Of a DNA stretch of 64,000 bases, positions 51,156 through 60,301 are shown piece after piece. The stretch spans positions 62,001-126,000 of the forward strand of contig MEPB01000019.1 in NCBI GenBank assembly GCA_001769385.1, in the 5' to 3' direction. Below the pieces are notes generated by a model. That model had not been told where the DNA came from. It worked only from the letters and a program-made list of their open reading frames with translations, and did not search any database. The position numbers were made by a program, and so were the translations under genes. This DNA is from Bacteroidetes bacterium RIFCSPLOWO2_12_FULL_35_15. Lineage in GTDB: Bacteria; Bacteroidota; Bacteroidia; 2-12-FULL-35-15. The first letter of the stretch is position 1. Each line of letters begins with the position of its first letter.

Positions 51156-52454
51156 TTATTGTTGAAAGAAAAAATCGATCAAAGCATTTATTTTTTCAAC
51201 TGTAAAACTTGAATCTCCTTCAAAAAAATTATCGATCGCGTCTTTTATTTCATCCGCAGAAATAAATCCGTCTTTATTTTTATCCACCGCCTTTAAGTTA
51301 TCAGGGATCTCAATTTTTATTTTTGATTTGTTTTTTTGAGATTCGATTGCCATTGATTCGATCTCTTTTAAATATTCCAGACTCGGACTTGCATTAAACA
51401 TTCTGCTCCGTTCAAATGTCTCTGCCTCAAATGCTTTTTGTTTGTCAGCAATCATTTTTTTTGTTAAGGTTTCACCTTTTTCGTTAACAATTGCTCCTTT
51501 TTTTGTTTGTGGTTCTATATCAAGATAATCCGGGATTCCGTCCTCGTCACTATCAATGGGACAACCATAGGTATCCACATTCACACCATTAGGTGTACTC
51601 TGGCAATGATCATCGCTATCTTTTATTCCATCACCATCTGAATCCAAATTATCTATTGCGGAAAAATCAAGCGGAGTAACTGCTGAGTTTTTATTTTTAT
51701 TTTTTGTGAAATTATATTGAATCGAAAAATTTGTATAAATATAATTGTCATTTTTTCCGCTTTTGTAATTGTCGATCCAATCGGTGAAAGTTAAATAATA
51801 AGCAGCCCCAAGATTAAGGTCAAGATTGTCCATCAATTTTAATTTAAACCCTCCTCCAACAGGTAAAGCTAATGCGGTTCTTTTGTAATTTGTACTTGAG
51901 TCATTTAACTTTGTTTCGTATGTATAATCCCGTTGGATGGTAATTGCGGAAGAAGCATTGGGTTCTGATTCGGCAATACTCCGAATAGTAAAATCACTCC
52001 AGTAATTATAGTTCAGCCCATTTGCATCTTTAAGATCTCCATATGGATCAAATTTTAAAAGTCCTAAACCAATTGAAATGAAAGGGGAAAGGTAGTTGCC
52101 ATCTTTAAATAATAAGCCATTATCAAAATGAACTACAAAATTAAGATCTCCTTGAAAAATTTTTGATTGAAAATTTAAATTAGAAGTTTTATTACGCTCA
52201 TTGCCGGATAATTTACCGAACATGCCATTAACAGAAACTCCAAAATGTTTCCAGAAACGCTCTTCTACAGTAAGATTATAGCCCGCTCTGATCCCTCCAA
52301 AAGTACTTCCCCCTTTACTTACGTCACCTTTAAAAGAAAGAACCCCTGTCCCAATTGCAATGGAAGGGAGTTGTCTGTTTTTTTCGGTTTGGGAATGCAT
52401 TGACTCAATCATTGCAAAAAATAAAACGATGATAAAAAATACTTTTTTAATCAT
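51156..52454 (-). CDS. Outer-membrane barrel with thrombospondin-3 and EF-hand motifs
   Basis: About 432 residues from the ATG at 52454, where a clean signal peptide starts (MIKKVFFIIVLFFAMIESMHSQ); a frame from 52673 is open but only prepends a non-signal region. Residues ~20-275 look like an outer-membrane beta-barrel (LPSIAIGTGVLSFKGDVSKG, FSIQYNFTKNKN at its end). Calcium-binding thrombospondin type 3 motifs follow (DSDGDGIKDSDDHC, DSDEDGIPDYLD), then a Lys/Glu-rich stretch and a canonical EF-hand (DKNKDGFISADEI). The usual OmpA peptidoglycan domain is absent. A structural or calcium-responsive surface protein; role unknown. Confidence 0.78.
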   Translation of the reverse strand: MIKKVFFIIVLFFAMIESMHSQTEKNRQLPSIAIGTGVLSFKGDVSKGGSTFGGIRAGYNLTVEERFWKHFGVSVNGMFGKLSGNERNKTSNLNFQSKIFQGDLNFVVHFDNGLLFKDGNYLSPFISIGLGLLKFDPYGDLKDANGLNYNYWSDFTIRSIAESEPNASSAITIQRDYTYETKLNDSSTNYKRTALALPVGGGFKLKLMDNLDLNLGAAYYLTFTDWIDNYKSGKNDNYIYTNFSIQYNFTKNKNKNSAVTPLDFSAIDNLDSDGDGIKDSDDHCQSTPNGVNVDTYGCPIDSDEDGIPDYLDIEPQTKKGAIVNEKGETLTKKMIADKQKAFEAETFERSRMFNASPSLEYLKEIESMAIESQKNKSKIKIEIPDNLKAVDKNKDGFISADEIKDAIDNFFEGDSSFTVEKINALIDFFFQQ

Positions 52455-52612
52455 ATTGTTTAGTTTGAAAGCAAATAAATTGTCAATCAAGTTGAGTAGT
52501 TTGATATGTAAAAATATGGAAGTATTTCTAACAAAGCAATATTCGTTGTGATTAATAATTTGGCTTTTATGCGGGTTATGAGATTCAGTAGAAAGAATAG
52601 AAAAACAATTCC

Positions 52613-52646
52613 AAAAAAAATCCGCTTTTTCAAGCGGAGATTTTTT
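52613..52646 (-). terminator. Rho-independent terminator of the DsbD-like gene
   Basis: TCCGCTT-TTTC-AAGCGGA at 52621-52638; on the minus strand it is followed by T8, directly after the stop of the gene above. Confidence 0.88.
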
Positions 52647-54786
52647 ATTTTCCTGATCGTTTTTTGAATTCATTTATTCCTTCATCCAGCCATTGTGTAT
52701 ATTCAGGAATTCCTGATTTATAACCTCGTGGAGTATTCAATGTTTTTTCGTTTTGGTCGAGTAAAATATATAGTGGCTGAGTGCTTTGTTTGAATAATGT
52801 TTCTTCCATGTATTTGAATTTATCGCCAATATCTTTAATTTCTCTTTCCTGGCCATTCCAGATAACTTTCATATAGTCTTTCGGATCCAAAGCTCTTCTG
52901 TCATCAACATACAAGGAAACCAGAACAACATTATTGTTTAATCGTTTTACTACTTCAGGATCTGGCCAAATAAAATCTTCTGTTTTTCTGCAGTTAGCAC
53001 ATGCATGTCCTGTAAAGTCAACCATTAAAGGTTTTTTTGTTTTTTTAGCATAAGCCAGTGCATGTTCATAATCGTTTTTAAAATGTACAATTCCATTTTT
53101 ATTTACTTCAATATAAGCAGCAAATTCGGCATCTATGGGTGTTGATGAAGTAGTTTTCGAATTATTTCCTCCTCCCCCAAAACCGTGTGGAGATTCAGAA
53201 TATTCCAATGGAGGAAGAATGCCGCTGAAAAGTTTTAGTGGTGCACCCCATAATCCCGGAATTAAATAAATAGTTAATGAAAATGAAATGATAATAAAAA
53301 ATAAACGTGTTACCGAAATATGTTTGGTATCACTATCATGTGCAGTTTTAAATCCCCCCATCAAATAAATGCTAAGTAATCCGAAAATTACGATCCAGAG
53401 GGTAATAAATACTTCACGTGTTAAAATCTCCAATTGATAAACCAAGTCCACATTTGAAGCAAATTTCAGGGCCAGAGCTAATTCTAAAAAACCTAAAGTA
53501 ACTTTTACTGTATTTAACCAACCTCCACTTTTAGGCATCGAATTTAATAAGGATGGAAAGAAGGCAAACAATCCAAAAGGAATAGCCAATCCTGTAGAAA
53601 ATCCAAACATTGCCCAGAAAGGTCCGGAAATTTTTCCGGTTCCCGCTGCAGCCACCAAAGCATTTCCAATCATGGGTCCGGTACAGGAAAAGGACACAAC
53701 AACCAGTGCTAAGGCCATAAAAAATATTCCTACTAATCCGCCACGGTCACTTTGTTTGTCAATTTTATTTACAAAAGAGGAAGGTAGAACAATTTCAAAT
53801 GCTCCTAAAAATGAAGCCGCAAAAACCAGTAATAATGCAAAAATTATCAAATTAAATACAGCACTTGTTGAAAGGGTATTTAATGCTCCTGCGCCAAATA
53901 CCAAGGAGATACCCAAGCCTAAAGAAATAAAAATTATTATGATGGAAGAGGCGTAAACAATTGCATTAAAGCGTCCCTGAGATTTCGTTTTGCTGCGCTT
54001 TAAAAAGAAACTCACATTCATTGGAATTAAAGGAAAAACACAGGGTGTAAGTAAGGCAGCAAATCCCCAAACTAATCCGGTTAAATAGATCATCCACCAA
54101 GGATCGTTTTCAGAAGAAGGGTTGCCATTGTTTGTATCATTGGTTGAAGTGCCATTCATTTCAGATTTAAAGCTGGTATCAATTGAAGTACTTGTATTTG
54201 CGGTTACAACTTCTTTCGACTTGAATATGGAATAAATAGTATTTGAATCGCATTCGCAAGGGGTTTCATTATTGGCAATTTCAACCGGATTAAGTTTTAC
54301 TTCTTTCTTTAAACACTCATCACTTCCCTTTAATTTCAATTCAATAGGATTGTGATTCTGAAAAATACATTTTTCTTCTGTGCATGCCTGATATTCAAAA
54401 TTTCCTTTAATTACAACTTCCTTATTTGTTTTTAGTCTGATTTTTTGTTTGAATGTTACTGTTTTTTCAAAGTAAGCAACATTCATAGAAAATACTTTAT
54501 CAAATATTTTTACAGGGGTTCCTTCTGTAGTCTTACCAATTAATTCGAAATCGGAATTTTTGTCAAAGTCAAATCTCGAAGGCATTGGGCCGTCTTCGCC
54601 ACTTGTCACCAAGGAATATACATGCCAGTGTTCTTCAATTGTTCCTGTGAATTGCAATTCGTATTCACAGTCACTGATTTTTTTGCTCGATGATTTCCAT
54701 TTTACAGGATCAGAAATTTGCCCTATTGCAGTATTAAAAACAAGAGTAACCAGAAATAATAAAAAAAGCCTGAAAATGTTTTTCAT
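52645..54786 (-). CDS. dsbD: DsbD-like thiol:disulfide interchange protein
   Basis: About 713 residues from the ATG at 54786 (Met9 of the longer frame), next to the signal peptide IFRLFLLFLVTLVFNTAIG. Order of domains: N-terminal DsbD alpha domain (~25-155, Cys pair in FEYQACTEEKCIF); a transmembrane CcdA-like section (~225-500) with LLTPCVFPLIPMNVSFFLK and the second Cys in SFSCTGPMIG; and a C-terminal thioredoxin-like domain (~600-713) with ACANCRK. Electrons pass from cytosolic thioredoxin to periplasmic proteins. The C-terminal motif C-A-N-C-R-K is typical of this branch. Length is somewhat above E. coli DsbD. Confidence 0.92.
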   Translation of the reverse strand: MKNIFRLFLLFLVTLVFNTAIGQISDPVKWKSSSKKISDCEYELQFTGTIEEHWHVYSLVTSGEDGPMPSRFDFDKNSDFELIGKTTEGTPVKIFDKVFSMNVAYFEKTVTFKQKIRLKTNKEVVIKGNFEYQACTEEKCIFQNHNPIELKLKGSDECLKKEVKLNPVEIANNETPCECDSNTIYSIFKSKEVVTANTSTSIDTSFKSEMNGTSTNDTNNGNPSSENDPWWMIYLTGLVWGFAALLTPCVFPLIPMNVSFFLKRSKTKSQGRFNAIVYASSIIIIFISLGLGISLVFGAGALNTLSTSAVFNLIIFALLLVFAASFLGAFEIVLPSSFVNKIDKQSDRGGLVGIFFMALALVVVSFSCTGPMIGNALVAAAGTGKISGPFWAMFGFSTGLAIPFGLFAFFPSLLNSMPKSGGWLNTVKVTLGFLELALALKFASNVDLVYQLEILTREVFITLWIVIFGLLSIYLMGGFKTAHDSDTKHISVTRLFFIIISFSLTIYLIPGLWGAPLKLFSGILPPLEYSESPHGFGGGGNNSKTTSSTPIDAEFAAYIEVNKNGIVHFKNDYEHALAYAKKTKKPLMVDFTGHACANCRKTEDFIWPDPEVVKRLNNNVVLVSLYVDDRRALDPKDYMKVIWNGQEREIKDIGDKFKYMEETLFKQSTQPLYILLDQNEKTLNTPRGYKSGIPEYTQWLDEGINEFKKRSGK

Positions 54787-54841
54787 AAGTATATTATTGA
54801 AAATGGACAAAGTTTTTTTCGTAGATGAGGTGTAAAGATAA

Positions 54842-54874
54842 AAAAATAGCCCTGAAACAACAGGGCTATTTTAA
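54842..54874 (-). terminator. Rho-independent terminator of the 54896 gene
   Basis: ATAGCCCTG-AAACAA-CAGGGCTAT is flanked by A and T runs on both sides, so it can work in either direction. On the minus strand it ends the small gene at 54896-55195. Confidence 0.9.
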
Positions 54875-54895
54875 AAATATTATTAGTAATTGATC

Positions 54896-55195
54896 CTAAA
54901 GTCTTACCTCGTGAATACACGAAATAGGGATTAGTACGCCTTGTTTTAATATCACTCGTTTGTCGGTTACTCCCCAAATAGTTGTTTCTACTTGTTTTAA
55001 ACCTTGATTGTCTTGAAATATGATTTTAATTTTATGATTTTCGATATTCCCCAATTTTAAAGCGTTTTCAAGGTTTGTATGGCGCAATAGTATTGCATCT
55101 TTACATGATAATACTTCATGGTTAGGAAAATGTAAGCCACTTATTTCTTCTTTTGAAATTAAAACGGGCTGGTGAGGGTGTATTGAGTTTGTCAT
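54896..55195 (-). CDS. Small conserved-looking protein of unknown function
   Basis: A 99-residue soluble protein with no signal peptide. It is mixed alpha/beta (KIKIIFQDNQGLKQVETTIWGVTDKRVILKQG) and has the look of a small structured regulatory or binding protein: a DxxGLKxVETxIWGVTDxRVILKxGVxIPI segment suggests a beta-barrel. I do not recognise the family. It lies between dsbD and the membrane protein gene on the same strand, with its own terminator. Confidence 0.65.
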   Translation of the reverse strand: MTNSIHPHQPVLISKEEISGLHFPNHEVLSCKDAILLRHTNLENALKLGNIENHKIKIIFQDNQGLKQVETTIWGVTDKRVILKQGVLIPISCIHEVRL

Positions 55196-55294
55196 ATATC
55201 GAATGATTTAAATGTTGATTAATAGAAAGAAAAAAGGGAAATTGATTTCTTCTACGTGCAAAGAATATAACAGTTTCAATTTACAGGAATATTT

Positions 55295-55843
55295 CTAATT
55301 TTTATTTTTAGAAATAATATGATATAAAACAGCTTTTAGTTCTTCCGGCCTCTGACTGCCTATCTTATATTTCAGGCCATCCTTATCAGTAAGTTCTATT
55401 GCATAGTTACCTTGGGTGAAAAAACGAATTGTATTTTTAAAATGTAAATTATAAACCGGACGATTAAGAAGATATTTACTGTATTTTACTTTTTTAACAA
55501 GAACAATGCTATTTAAATCTATTTTCACTTTTCGTGAAGTCCAGAGTCCATCAATGATCAAGCTATTGCCAATTACTTTAGTATGGATATGTAAAACAAA
55601 AATTAAAATCAACGAAAGTATCATAATGATCAAACCCATTAAGAAAAATAACTGGCCTGAATCCTCACCGACAGGAGATGAGGGGATTTCACCGACTACG
55701 GCAACTTCAAGAGCTTTAGGGTGTTCGCTCCAGTAATAAAGTAAAAAACAGAACATGGCCAAAACTGTTCTCCAAAGTATTGCCCATTTATTATAGCCGA
55801 TGTATTGCTTTTCTTCAAAAAGAAGTTTGTCTTTTTCTTCCAT
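55295..55843 (-). CDS. Membrane protein with PH-like domain
   Basis: A 182-residue protein with two membrane helices, ~20-42 (WAILWRTVLAMFCFLLYYWS) and ~67-92 (LFFLMGLIIMILSLILIFVL), and a C-terminal soluble domain (~95-180) rich in beta strands (VIGNSLIIDGLWTSRKVKIDL, IELTDKDGLKYKIGSQRP) that resembles a bacterial PH-like domain. The function is unknown. It lies 17 bp upstream of tilS's stop side on the same strand and is probably in one transcript with tilS and pabB. Confidence 0.72.
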   Translation of the reverse strand: MEEKDKLLFEEKQYIGYNKWAILWRTVLAMFCFLLYYWSEHPKALEVAVVGEIPSSPVGEDSGQLFFLMGLIIMILSLILIFVLHIHTKVIGNSLIIDGLWTSRKVKIDLNSIVLVKKVKYSKYLLNRPVYNLHFKNTIRFFTQGNYAIELTDKDGLKYKIGSQRPEELKAVLYHIISKNKN

Positions 55844-55860
55844 AGTGCTTCAAATGTACG

Positions 55861-57210
55861 CTACTTAACTATTTTTACAAAATAAATTTTCAGGGTTTTG
55901 TCTGTGATCTTAAAACGATCATCAAGGCGTTGCCCGATAATCCATACAATTTTTCCTTTTGAGGTCAATAACCAAGTGTTTTCTTTTTGACTGAGGGATA
56001 ATTTTTTATCAATGAAAAAATCACTGACTAATTTTTTTCCTTTCATTCCTAAGGGATAAAAAAAATCTCCTTTTTTCCATTTACGTATTTCCAGGGGGAA
56101 TTCGAGTTTGTTAAAATCCAAACATGCTACAGAAAGAGATTTTATGATTCTGGATTTGGGATTTAGGATTTCAGAACTAAATGACAATTCAAAGTCAGTA
56201 ATAGTTAGTTTTTTTTGATTTTCTTTAATATGAAATTTTTTAACTTCCGAATTGGAACTTTCGACTTTCGAATTAATTTTCGGTTCTATAATTAAAAATT
56301 CTCTGTCTTTTATCAATCGATGTGTTTCGGAAAAAAATTGTTTCCCAGATTCTGCATCTAATGATTCAAGGATTTCATTTACTACTGTTGAGTTAAAATT
56401 GTAAGGTTTTAAGAATTCAAATAAATAGATAGAAACAGGAAAAAGTTTTCGTAATTTTCTGATAGAAATAGTAAGATTGTTTTTTTCTTGTTTTACGGTT
56501 TTTGTTCGCTTGTTTTCAATCTCTTTTTTGAAAATTATTTCTACATCCTGTAAGTGTTGGATGTCATTGTTAATAGTTTCTTCAAGATTTGGATTTAATT
56601 CTTTTAAAACAGGAATAACATGATGCCGGATTTTATTTCTTACATATTTGTCAGAAGAGTTACTGCTATCTTCACGATGTTTTAATTTGTTTTTTTTGGA
56701 AAATAACTCAATTTCGTTTTTGTTTGTAAAAAGTAAGGGCCGAATAATTTTCCCTTGTTTAGGTAAGATGCCATGTAAGCCCGAAATCCCGGTGCCCCGA
56801 AGCAGATTGATAAAAAATGTTTCAATGGAATCGTCCCGGTGATGAGCTGTTGCGATAAATTTATAACTGAATTGCTCTCTTACTTCTTCAAACCAGTTGT
56901 AGCGTAATTGTCGAGCTGCAACCTGGATTGATAATTTATTTTTTTTAGCATATGCAGAAGTGTCGAAAGAAACCGTATGAAATGGTACCGAATATTTTTC
57001 TGCTAACGCTTCTACAAATAATTCATCTTCATCGCTTTCCACACCCCGTAATTGAAAATTGCAATGTGCGATTCCAAAATTCAACTTTGCTTTATGAAAA
57101 AGTTCACACATTACAACTGAGTCGATACCACCGCTAACGGTCAAAAGTATTTTCTCAGACAGAGTGAAAAGTTTTTCTTTTTTTATAGATGATAAAAAGG
57201 ACTGAAGCAT
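55861..57210 (-). CDS. tilS: tRNA(Ile)-lysidine synthase
   Basis: A 449-residue TilS. It attaches lysine to C34 of tRNA-Ile(CAU) with ATP, turning it into an AUA decoder. Essential. The PP-loop is LTVSGGIDSVVM (about residues 22-33), followed by IAHCNFQLRGVESDEDE, FIATAHHRDDSIETFFINLLRG and, toward the C-terminus, the TilS_C domain (IRKWKKGDFFYPLGMKGKKLVSDFF). Length and domain order are normal for Bacteroidota. The next gene upstream, pabB, ends 13 bp before its start; probable operon. Confidence 0.95.
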   Translation of the reverse strand: MLQSFLSSIKKEKLFTLSEKILLTVSGGIDSVVMCELFHKAKLNFGIAHCNFQLRGVESDEDELFVEALAEKYSVPFHTVSFDTSAYAKKNKLSIQVAARQLRYNWFEEVREQFSYKFIATAHHRDDSIETFFINLLRGTGISGLHGILPKQGKIIRPLLFTNKNEIELFSKKNKLKHREDSSNSSDKYVRNKIRHHVIPVLKELNPNLEETINNDIQHLQDVEIIFKKEIENKRTKTVKQEKNNLTISIRKLRKLFPVSIYLFEFLKPYNFNSTVVNEILESLDAESGKQFFSETHRLIKDREFLIIEPKINSKVESSNSEVKKFHIKENQKKLTITDFELSFSSEILNPKSRIIKSLSVACLDFNKLEFPLEIRKWKKGDFFYPLGMKGKKLVSDFFIDKKLSLSQKENTWLLTSKGKIVWIIGQRLDDRFKITDKTLKIYFVKIVK

Positions 57211-57223
57211 TGAACAAAGTTAA

Positions 57224-58540
57224 TTAAAAAGAAGAATGAAGTACATCAAACATGGCCTTTGCTTTCAGCAAACATTCATCATATTCCTGTTCGGCAATGG
57301 ATTTATCAGTAATTGCACTTCCCACCATAAAGGATAAGTGTTTTTTTTTCTGATTATATAAAATACTACGGATAATTACATTGAAATCAAGGTCTCCATT
57401 AGGATCAATATATCCAACAGCACCGGAATATAATCCGCGTTTTGTACTTTCAAATTCTTCGATCAGTTTCATGGCACTTACTTTTGGCGCCCCGGTCATT
57501 GATCCCATTGGGAAGGTTGCTTTTATAATGCCTGAAAATGAAATATTATTTTTTAGTTTGCAGCTAATTGTAGAGATCATTTGATGAACCTGTTTGAAAG
57601 TGTAAATTTCAAACAGCTCTTCCACCTTAACTGTTCCTCGTTCTGCAATACGAGATAGATCATTGCGAACAAGATCCACGATCATCACATTTTCACTTCT
57701 TTCTTTTGGATTACTTTGCAATTCATTTTTTAATTGATTGTCTTCTTGTTTGTTTTCTGAACGCCTGATAGTACCTTTTATGGGCTGTGAGATCAGGGTG
57801 TTCCCTCTTTTTTGTAAAAAACGTTCAGGACTGGAACACAATAAGTAGTGTTCTGCAAATTTGCAGTAGGCAGCAAATGGAGCTTGAGAAATCGAATTTA
57901 ATTTTTCGAAAATTTCAACAGGATTAATTTCAACATTTTCTGAAAAAAATTCCTGACAAAAATTTATCTCATAGATATCTCCTCTATGAATATGTTTTTT
58001 TAACTGATCTACAGAATGAATGTATTCTTCCTTTGTAATTTTTGATCGGATATTTATTTTATTTGATTTCCCTTTAAAAGGTCTTGTGACAGGAGTAATA
58101 CTCAAATTGTAAATTTTTTCTACTTCTGTTTTTGAACTAAAATCATCATTGTAATAGACAGAACTAATTTCATTCTCAATTTGTATCACAACTTTCGGAG
58201 AAAAAAAATGAAGTACAGGGAACTCTATGTTGTCGCTATTGATAGAGTTTAATTCTTCGATTTCATTTTTTAGATCGTAGCTTAAATAACCAAATAACCA
58301 ACCTTTTTTTCGATCATAAAAATCTTGCAGTTCTTTTAAAGCAGATCCTGTTTTATTCACAACGAGTTCTTCATCTGCTCCAATAGCAATAATCTTAGAA
58401 GCAAATAGGTTTTTATTGTTGTTTGCTTTTCGATTTGAATCGAAGAAACAAATTCGATCAAAGCGAGTGTTAAGTGCTTCAATATTGATAGCAAAGTCGT
58501 GGTGTAAGTTTTTGTATGTGAGTTTTTGAAGCACATGCAA
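57224..58540 (-). CDS. pabB: Aminodeoxychorismate synthase component I
   Basis: A 438-residue chorismate-utilising enzyme with PabB features: GDIYEINFCQEFF, FAAYCKFAEHYLLCSSPERFL, ISQPIKGTIRR, NVMIVDLVRNDLSRIA, FPMGSMTGAPKVSAMKLIEEF and EQEYDECLLKAKAM. These are the chorismate-binding family's active-site segments. The product is 4-amino-4-deoxychorismate, precursor of p-aminobenzoate for folate. The GSMTGAPK and PIKGTIRR forms favour PabB over TrpE. It is not fused to pabC or pabA. A perfect Fnr-like dyad (58570-58583) lies about 30 bp upstream. Confidence 0.93.
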   Translation of the reverse strand: MHVLQKLTYKNLHHDFAINIEALNTRFDRICFFDSNRKANNNKNLFASKIIAIGADEELVVNKTGSALKELQDFYDRKKGWLFGYLSYDLKNEIEELNSINSDNIEFPVLHFFSPKVVIQIENEISSVYYNDDFSSKTEVEKIYNLSITPVTRPFKGKSNKINIRSKITKEEYIHSVDQLKKHIHRGDIYEINFCQEFFSENVEINPVEIFEKLNSISQAPFAAYCKFAEHYLLCSSPERFLQKRGNTLISQPIKGTIRRSENKQEDNQLKNELQSNPKERSENVMIVDLVRNDLSRIAERGTVKVEELFEIYTFKQVHQMISTISCKLKNNISFSGIIKATFPMGSMTGAPKVSAMKLIEEFESTKRGLYSGAVGYIDPNGDLDFNVIIRSILYNQKKKHLSFMVGSAITDKSIAEQEYDECLLKAKAMFDVLHSSF

Positions 58541-58569
58541 AGATAGTTTTCCATTTCATTCATGGAAAA

Positions 58570-58583
58570 TTGATTTAAATCAA
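58570..58583. promoter_or_regulatory. Fnr-like dyad upstream of pabB
   Basis: TTGAT-TTAA-ATCAA is an exact match to the E. coli Fnr consensus and a perfect 14-bp palindrome, 30 bp before the pabB start and in the divergent region with the dcw cluster. AT-rich palindromes do arise by chance, and no Fnr gene is in the window. Confidence 0.4.
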
Positions 58584-58759
58584 AATCGCAATTATTTTTT
58601 AGCCTCCGGATTTTTTCTGGTCAACGAAAAATATAAAAAAAATAATTTCATTCAATCGATTAATCAATGATATTAATGGTTACAAAGGTTATGTGTTTTG
58701 AAAAATGTTTTTCGGAATAGGTTAATTCGATGTCGATAACCTAAAAGTTTTCAACAAAG

Positions 58760-58784
58760 TGGGAAATTGTGGTAAAAAGTGGGA
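58760..58784. promoter_or_regulatory. MraZ operator (three TGGGN-type boxes)
   Basis: TGGGA (58760-58764), TGGTA (58770-58774) and TGGGA (58780-58784) are exactly 10 bp apart, i.e. 5-bp boxes with 5-bp spacers. This is the known architecture of MraZ sites in front of mraZ in other bacteria. The array ends 40 bp before the mraZ start at 58825, supporting autoregulation of the division cluster. Confidence 0.9.
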
Positions 58785-58824
58785 AAACTTTCATTATTTT
58801 TACCCCACAAAGGATAAAACCGCT

Positions 58825-59292
58825 ATGAGTAGTCTGTTTGGAGTTTATGAATGTAATGCTGATGCAAAAGGACGTGTAATGCTTCCGGTAGCGTTTAAAA
58901 AGCAACTTACAAAAGAGTTGAAAGGAGGCTTTGTGATGAAGCGTAGCATATTCAGCAAATCCTTAGAGTTGTTTCCAACAGCAACCTGGAATGAAATGGT
59001 GAAGGAGGTAAACAAGTTGAACAAGTTTGTGAAAAAGAATGTGGAGTTTATTCGAATGTTCAATTATGGAGTTGTTCCGGTGGAGTTGGATTCAGCTGGT
59101 CGTTTATTGATTTCAAAAGATATGATGACTTTTTCGGGCATAACTAAAAATGTAATGATGGCAGCAGCTGGAGACCGAATTGAGATTTGGGATAAAAAAG
59201 CGTACGAGAAATTTATTAATGACGGTACAAGCAATTTTGAAAAATTGGCTGAAGATGTAATGGGTGGAATAAATCCAACAACTCCGGAATAA
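58825..59292 (+). CDS. mraZ: Transcriptional regulator MraZ
   Basis: About 155 residues from the ATG at 58825 (an upstream in-frame ATG at 58759 would overlap the MraZ boxes and adds a non-conserved leader, so it is rejected). Two SpoVT/AbrB-type swapped-hairpin repeats: FGVYECNADAKGRVMLPVAF and VVPVELDSAGRLLISKDMM, with the D-x-x-G-R-x-x-x-P-type motifs. A ring-forming repressor of the dcw cluster, acting on the boxes upstream. Its TAA overlaps the rsmH ATG (TAATG). Confidence 0.95.
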   Translation: MSSLFGVYECNADAKGRVMLPVAFKKQLTKELKGGFVMKRSIFSKSLELFPTATWNEMVKEVNKLNKFVKKNVEFIRMFNYGVVPVELDSAGRLLISKDMMTFSGITKNVMMAAAGDRIEIWDKKAYEKFINDGTSNFEKLAEDVMGGINPTTPE

Positions 59293-60188
59293 TGGAATAT
59301 CATAACCCTGTTCTTTTAAAAGAGTGTATTGAAGGTCTGAACATTAATCCTAAAGGAATTTATGTAGATGTAACATTCGGTGGTGGTGGACATTCCAGGG
59401 AAATTTTAAAGCACTTAACAACTGGTAAGTTGTATGCTTTTGATCAGGATGAAGATGCTGTGAAAAATAAAATTGATGATGAGCGTTTTGTTCTCATCAG
59501 GCAGAATTTCAGGTATCTCAAAAATTTTCTAAAGATGTATAATGCATTACCGGTTGATGGTTTACTTGCCGACTTAGGCGTTTCATCGCATCAGTTTGAC
59601 CAGGCGGATAGAGGGTTTTCTACTCGCTTCGAAGCAAAATTGGATATGCGAATGGATAGAAATGACAAGCTAACCGCTGCAGATGTATTAAATACATATA
59701 GTGAAGAAGATTTGAAGCGGATTTTTAAGTTATACGGAGAGATTGATAATGCCGGGCGATTAGCTTATGCCGTTTTTCATGCAAGGAAAGAAAAACAAAT
59801 TGAAACAGTTAATGATCTGAAAATAGCAATTGAAAAATGTGTAAGACGTGGCCGCGAAAATCAATATTTCGCTCAGGTATTTCAGGCATTGAGAATTGAA
59901 GTGAATAAAGAATTGGATGTTTTGCAAGAATTATTGACACAAAGTTTAGAAGTATTAAAGCCGGGTGGAAGGTTGGTAGTAATAGCTTATCACTCATTAG
60001 AAGACCGATTAGTAAAAAACATAATGCGCAGCGGAAAGTTTGAAGGTGAAATAGATAAAGATTTTTTTGGAAATCAATTAACGCCTTTCAAGCAAATAAC
60101 CAGAAAGCCAATTGTTCCGACAGAAAAGGAAAATGAAGAAAATAGCCGAGCAAGAAGCGCAAAATTGAGAATAGCGGAAAAAAAATAG
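59292..60188 (+). CDS. rsmH: 16S rRNA m4C1402 methyltransferase
   Basis: A 298-residue RsmH (MraW). It methylates N4 of C1402 in 16S rRNA with S-adenosylmethionine. Hallmarks: MEYHNPVLLKECIEGL, VDVTFGGGGHSREIL (SAM-binding G-rich loop), LADLGVSSHQFDQADRGFS, NQYFAQVFQALRIEVN and LVVIAYHSLEDRLVKN. Length is normal. Start overlaps the mraZ stop by one base; ftsL follows after a 113-bp gap containing inverted repeats. Confidence 0.96.
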   Translation: MEYHNPVLLKECIEGLNINPKGIYVDVTFGGGGHSREILKHLTTGKLYAFDQDEDAVKNKIDDERFVLIRQNFRYLKNFLKMYNALPVDGLLADLGVSSHQFDQADRGFSTRFEAKLDMRMDRNDKLTAADVLNTYSEEDLKRIFKLYGEIDNAGRLAYAVFHARKEKQIETVNDLKIAIEKCVRRGRENQYFAQVFQALRIEVNKELDVLQELLTQSLEVLKPGGRLVVIAYHSLEDRLVKNIMRSGKFEGEIDKDFFGNQLTPFKQITRKPIVPTEKENEENSRARSAKLRIAEKK

Positions 60189-60297
60189 TAGACAGTCAAC
60201 AAAAAAATAAAGAAACAAACAAAAGAAGAAATTAAAAACTAAGGTAAAAAAATAATTATAACAATTGTCTACTGTTTATTGCCAATTGTCTACTGAA
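60188..60297. repeat. Short inverted and direct repeats between rsmH and ftsL
   Basis: CAATTGTCTACTG occurs twice as a direct repeat (60262-60274 and 60283-60295). AGTAGACAGT at 60188-60197 is complementary to the GTCTACT part. Either copy could form a stem spanning the gap, within the dcw transcript. It resembles small dispersed hairpin elements; no T-tail is seen, so not a terminator. Confidence 0.6.
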
Positions 60298-60301
60298 TAA
60301 A

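Noticed and set aside
52455-52673. N-terminal extension of the outer-membrane barrel gene
   Set aside because: It has no signal peptide and lies over the non-coding gap; the ATG at 52454 gives a proper export signal.
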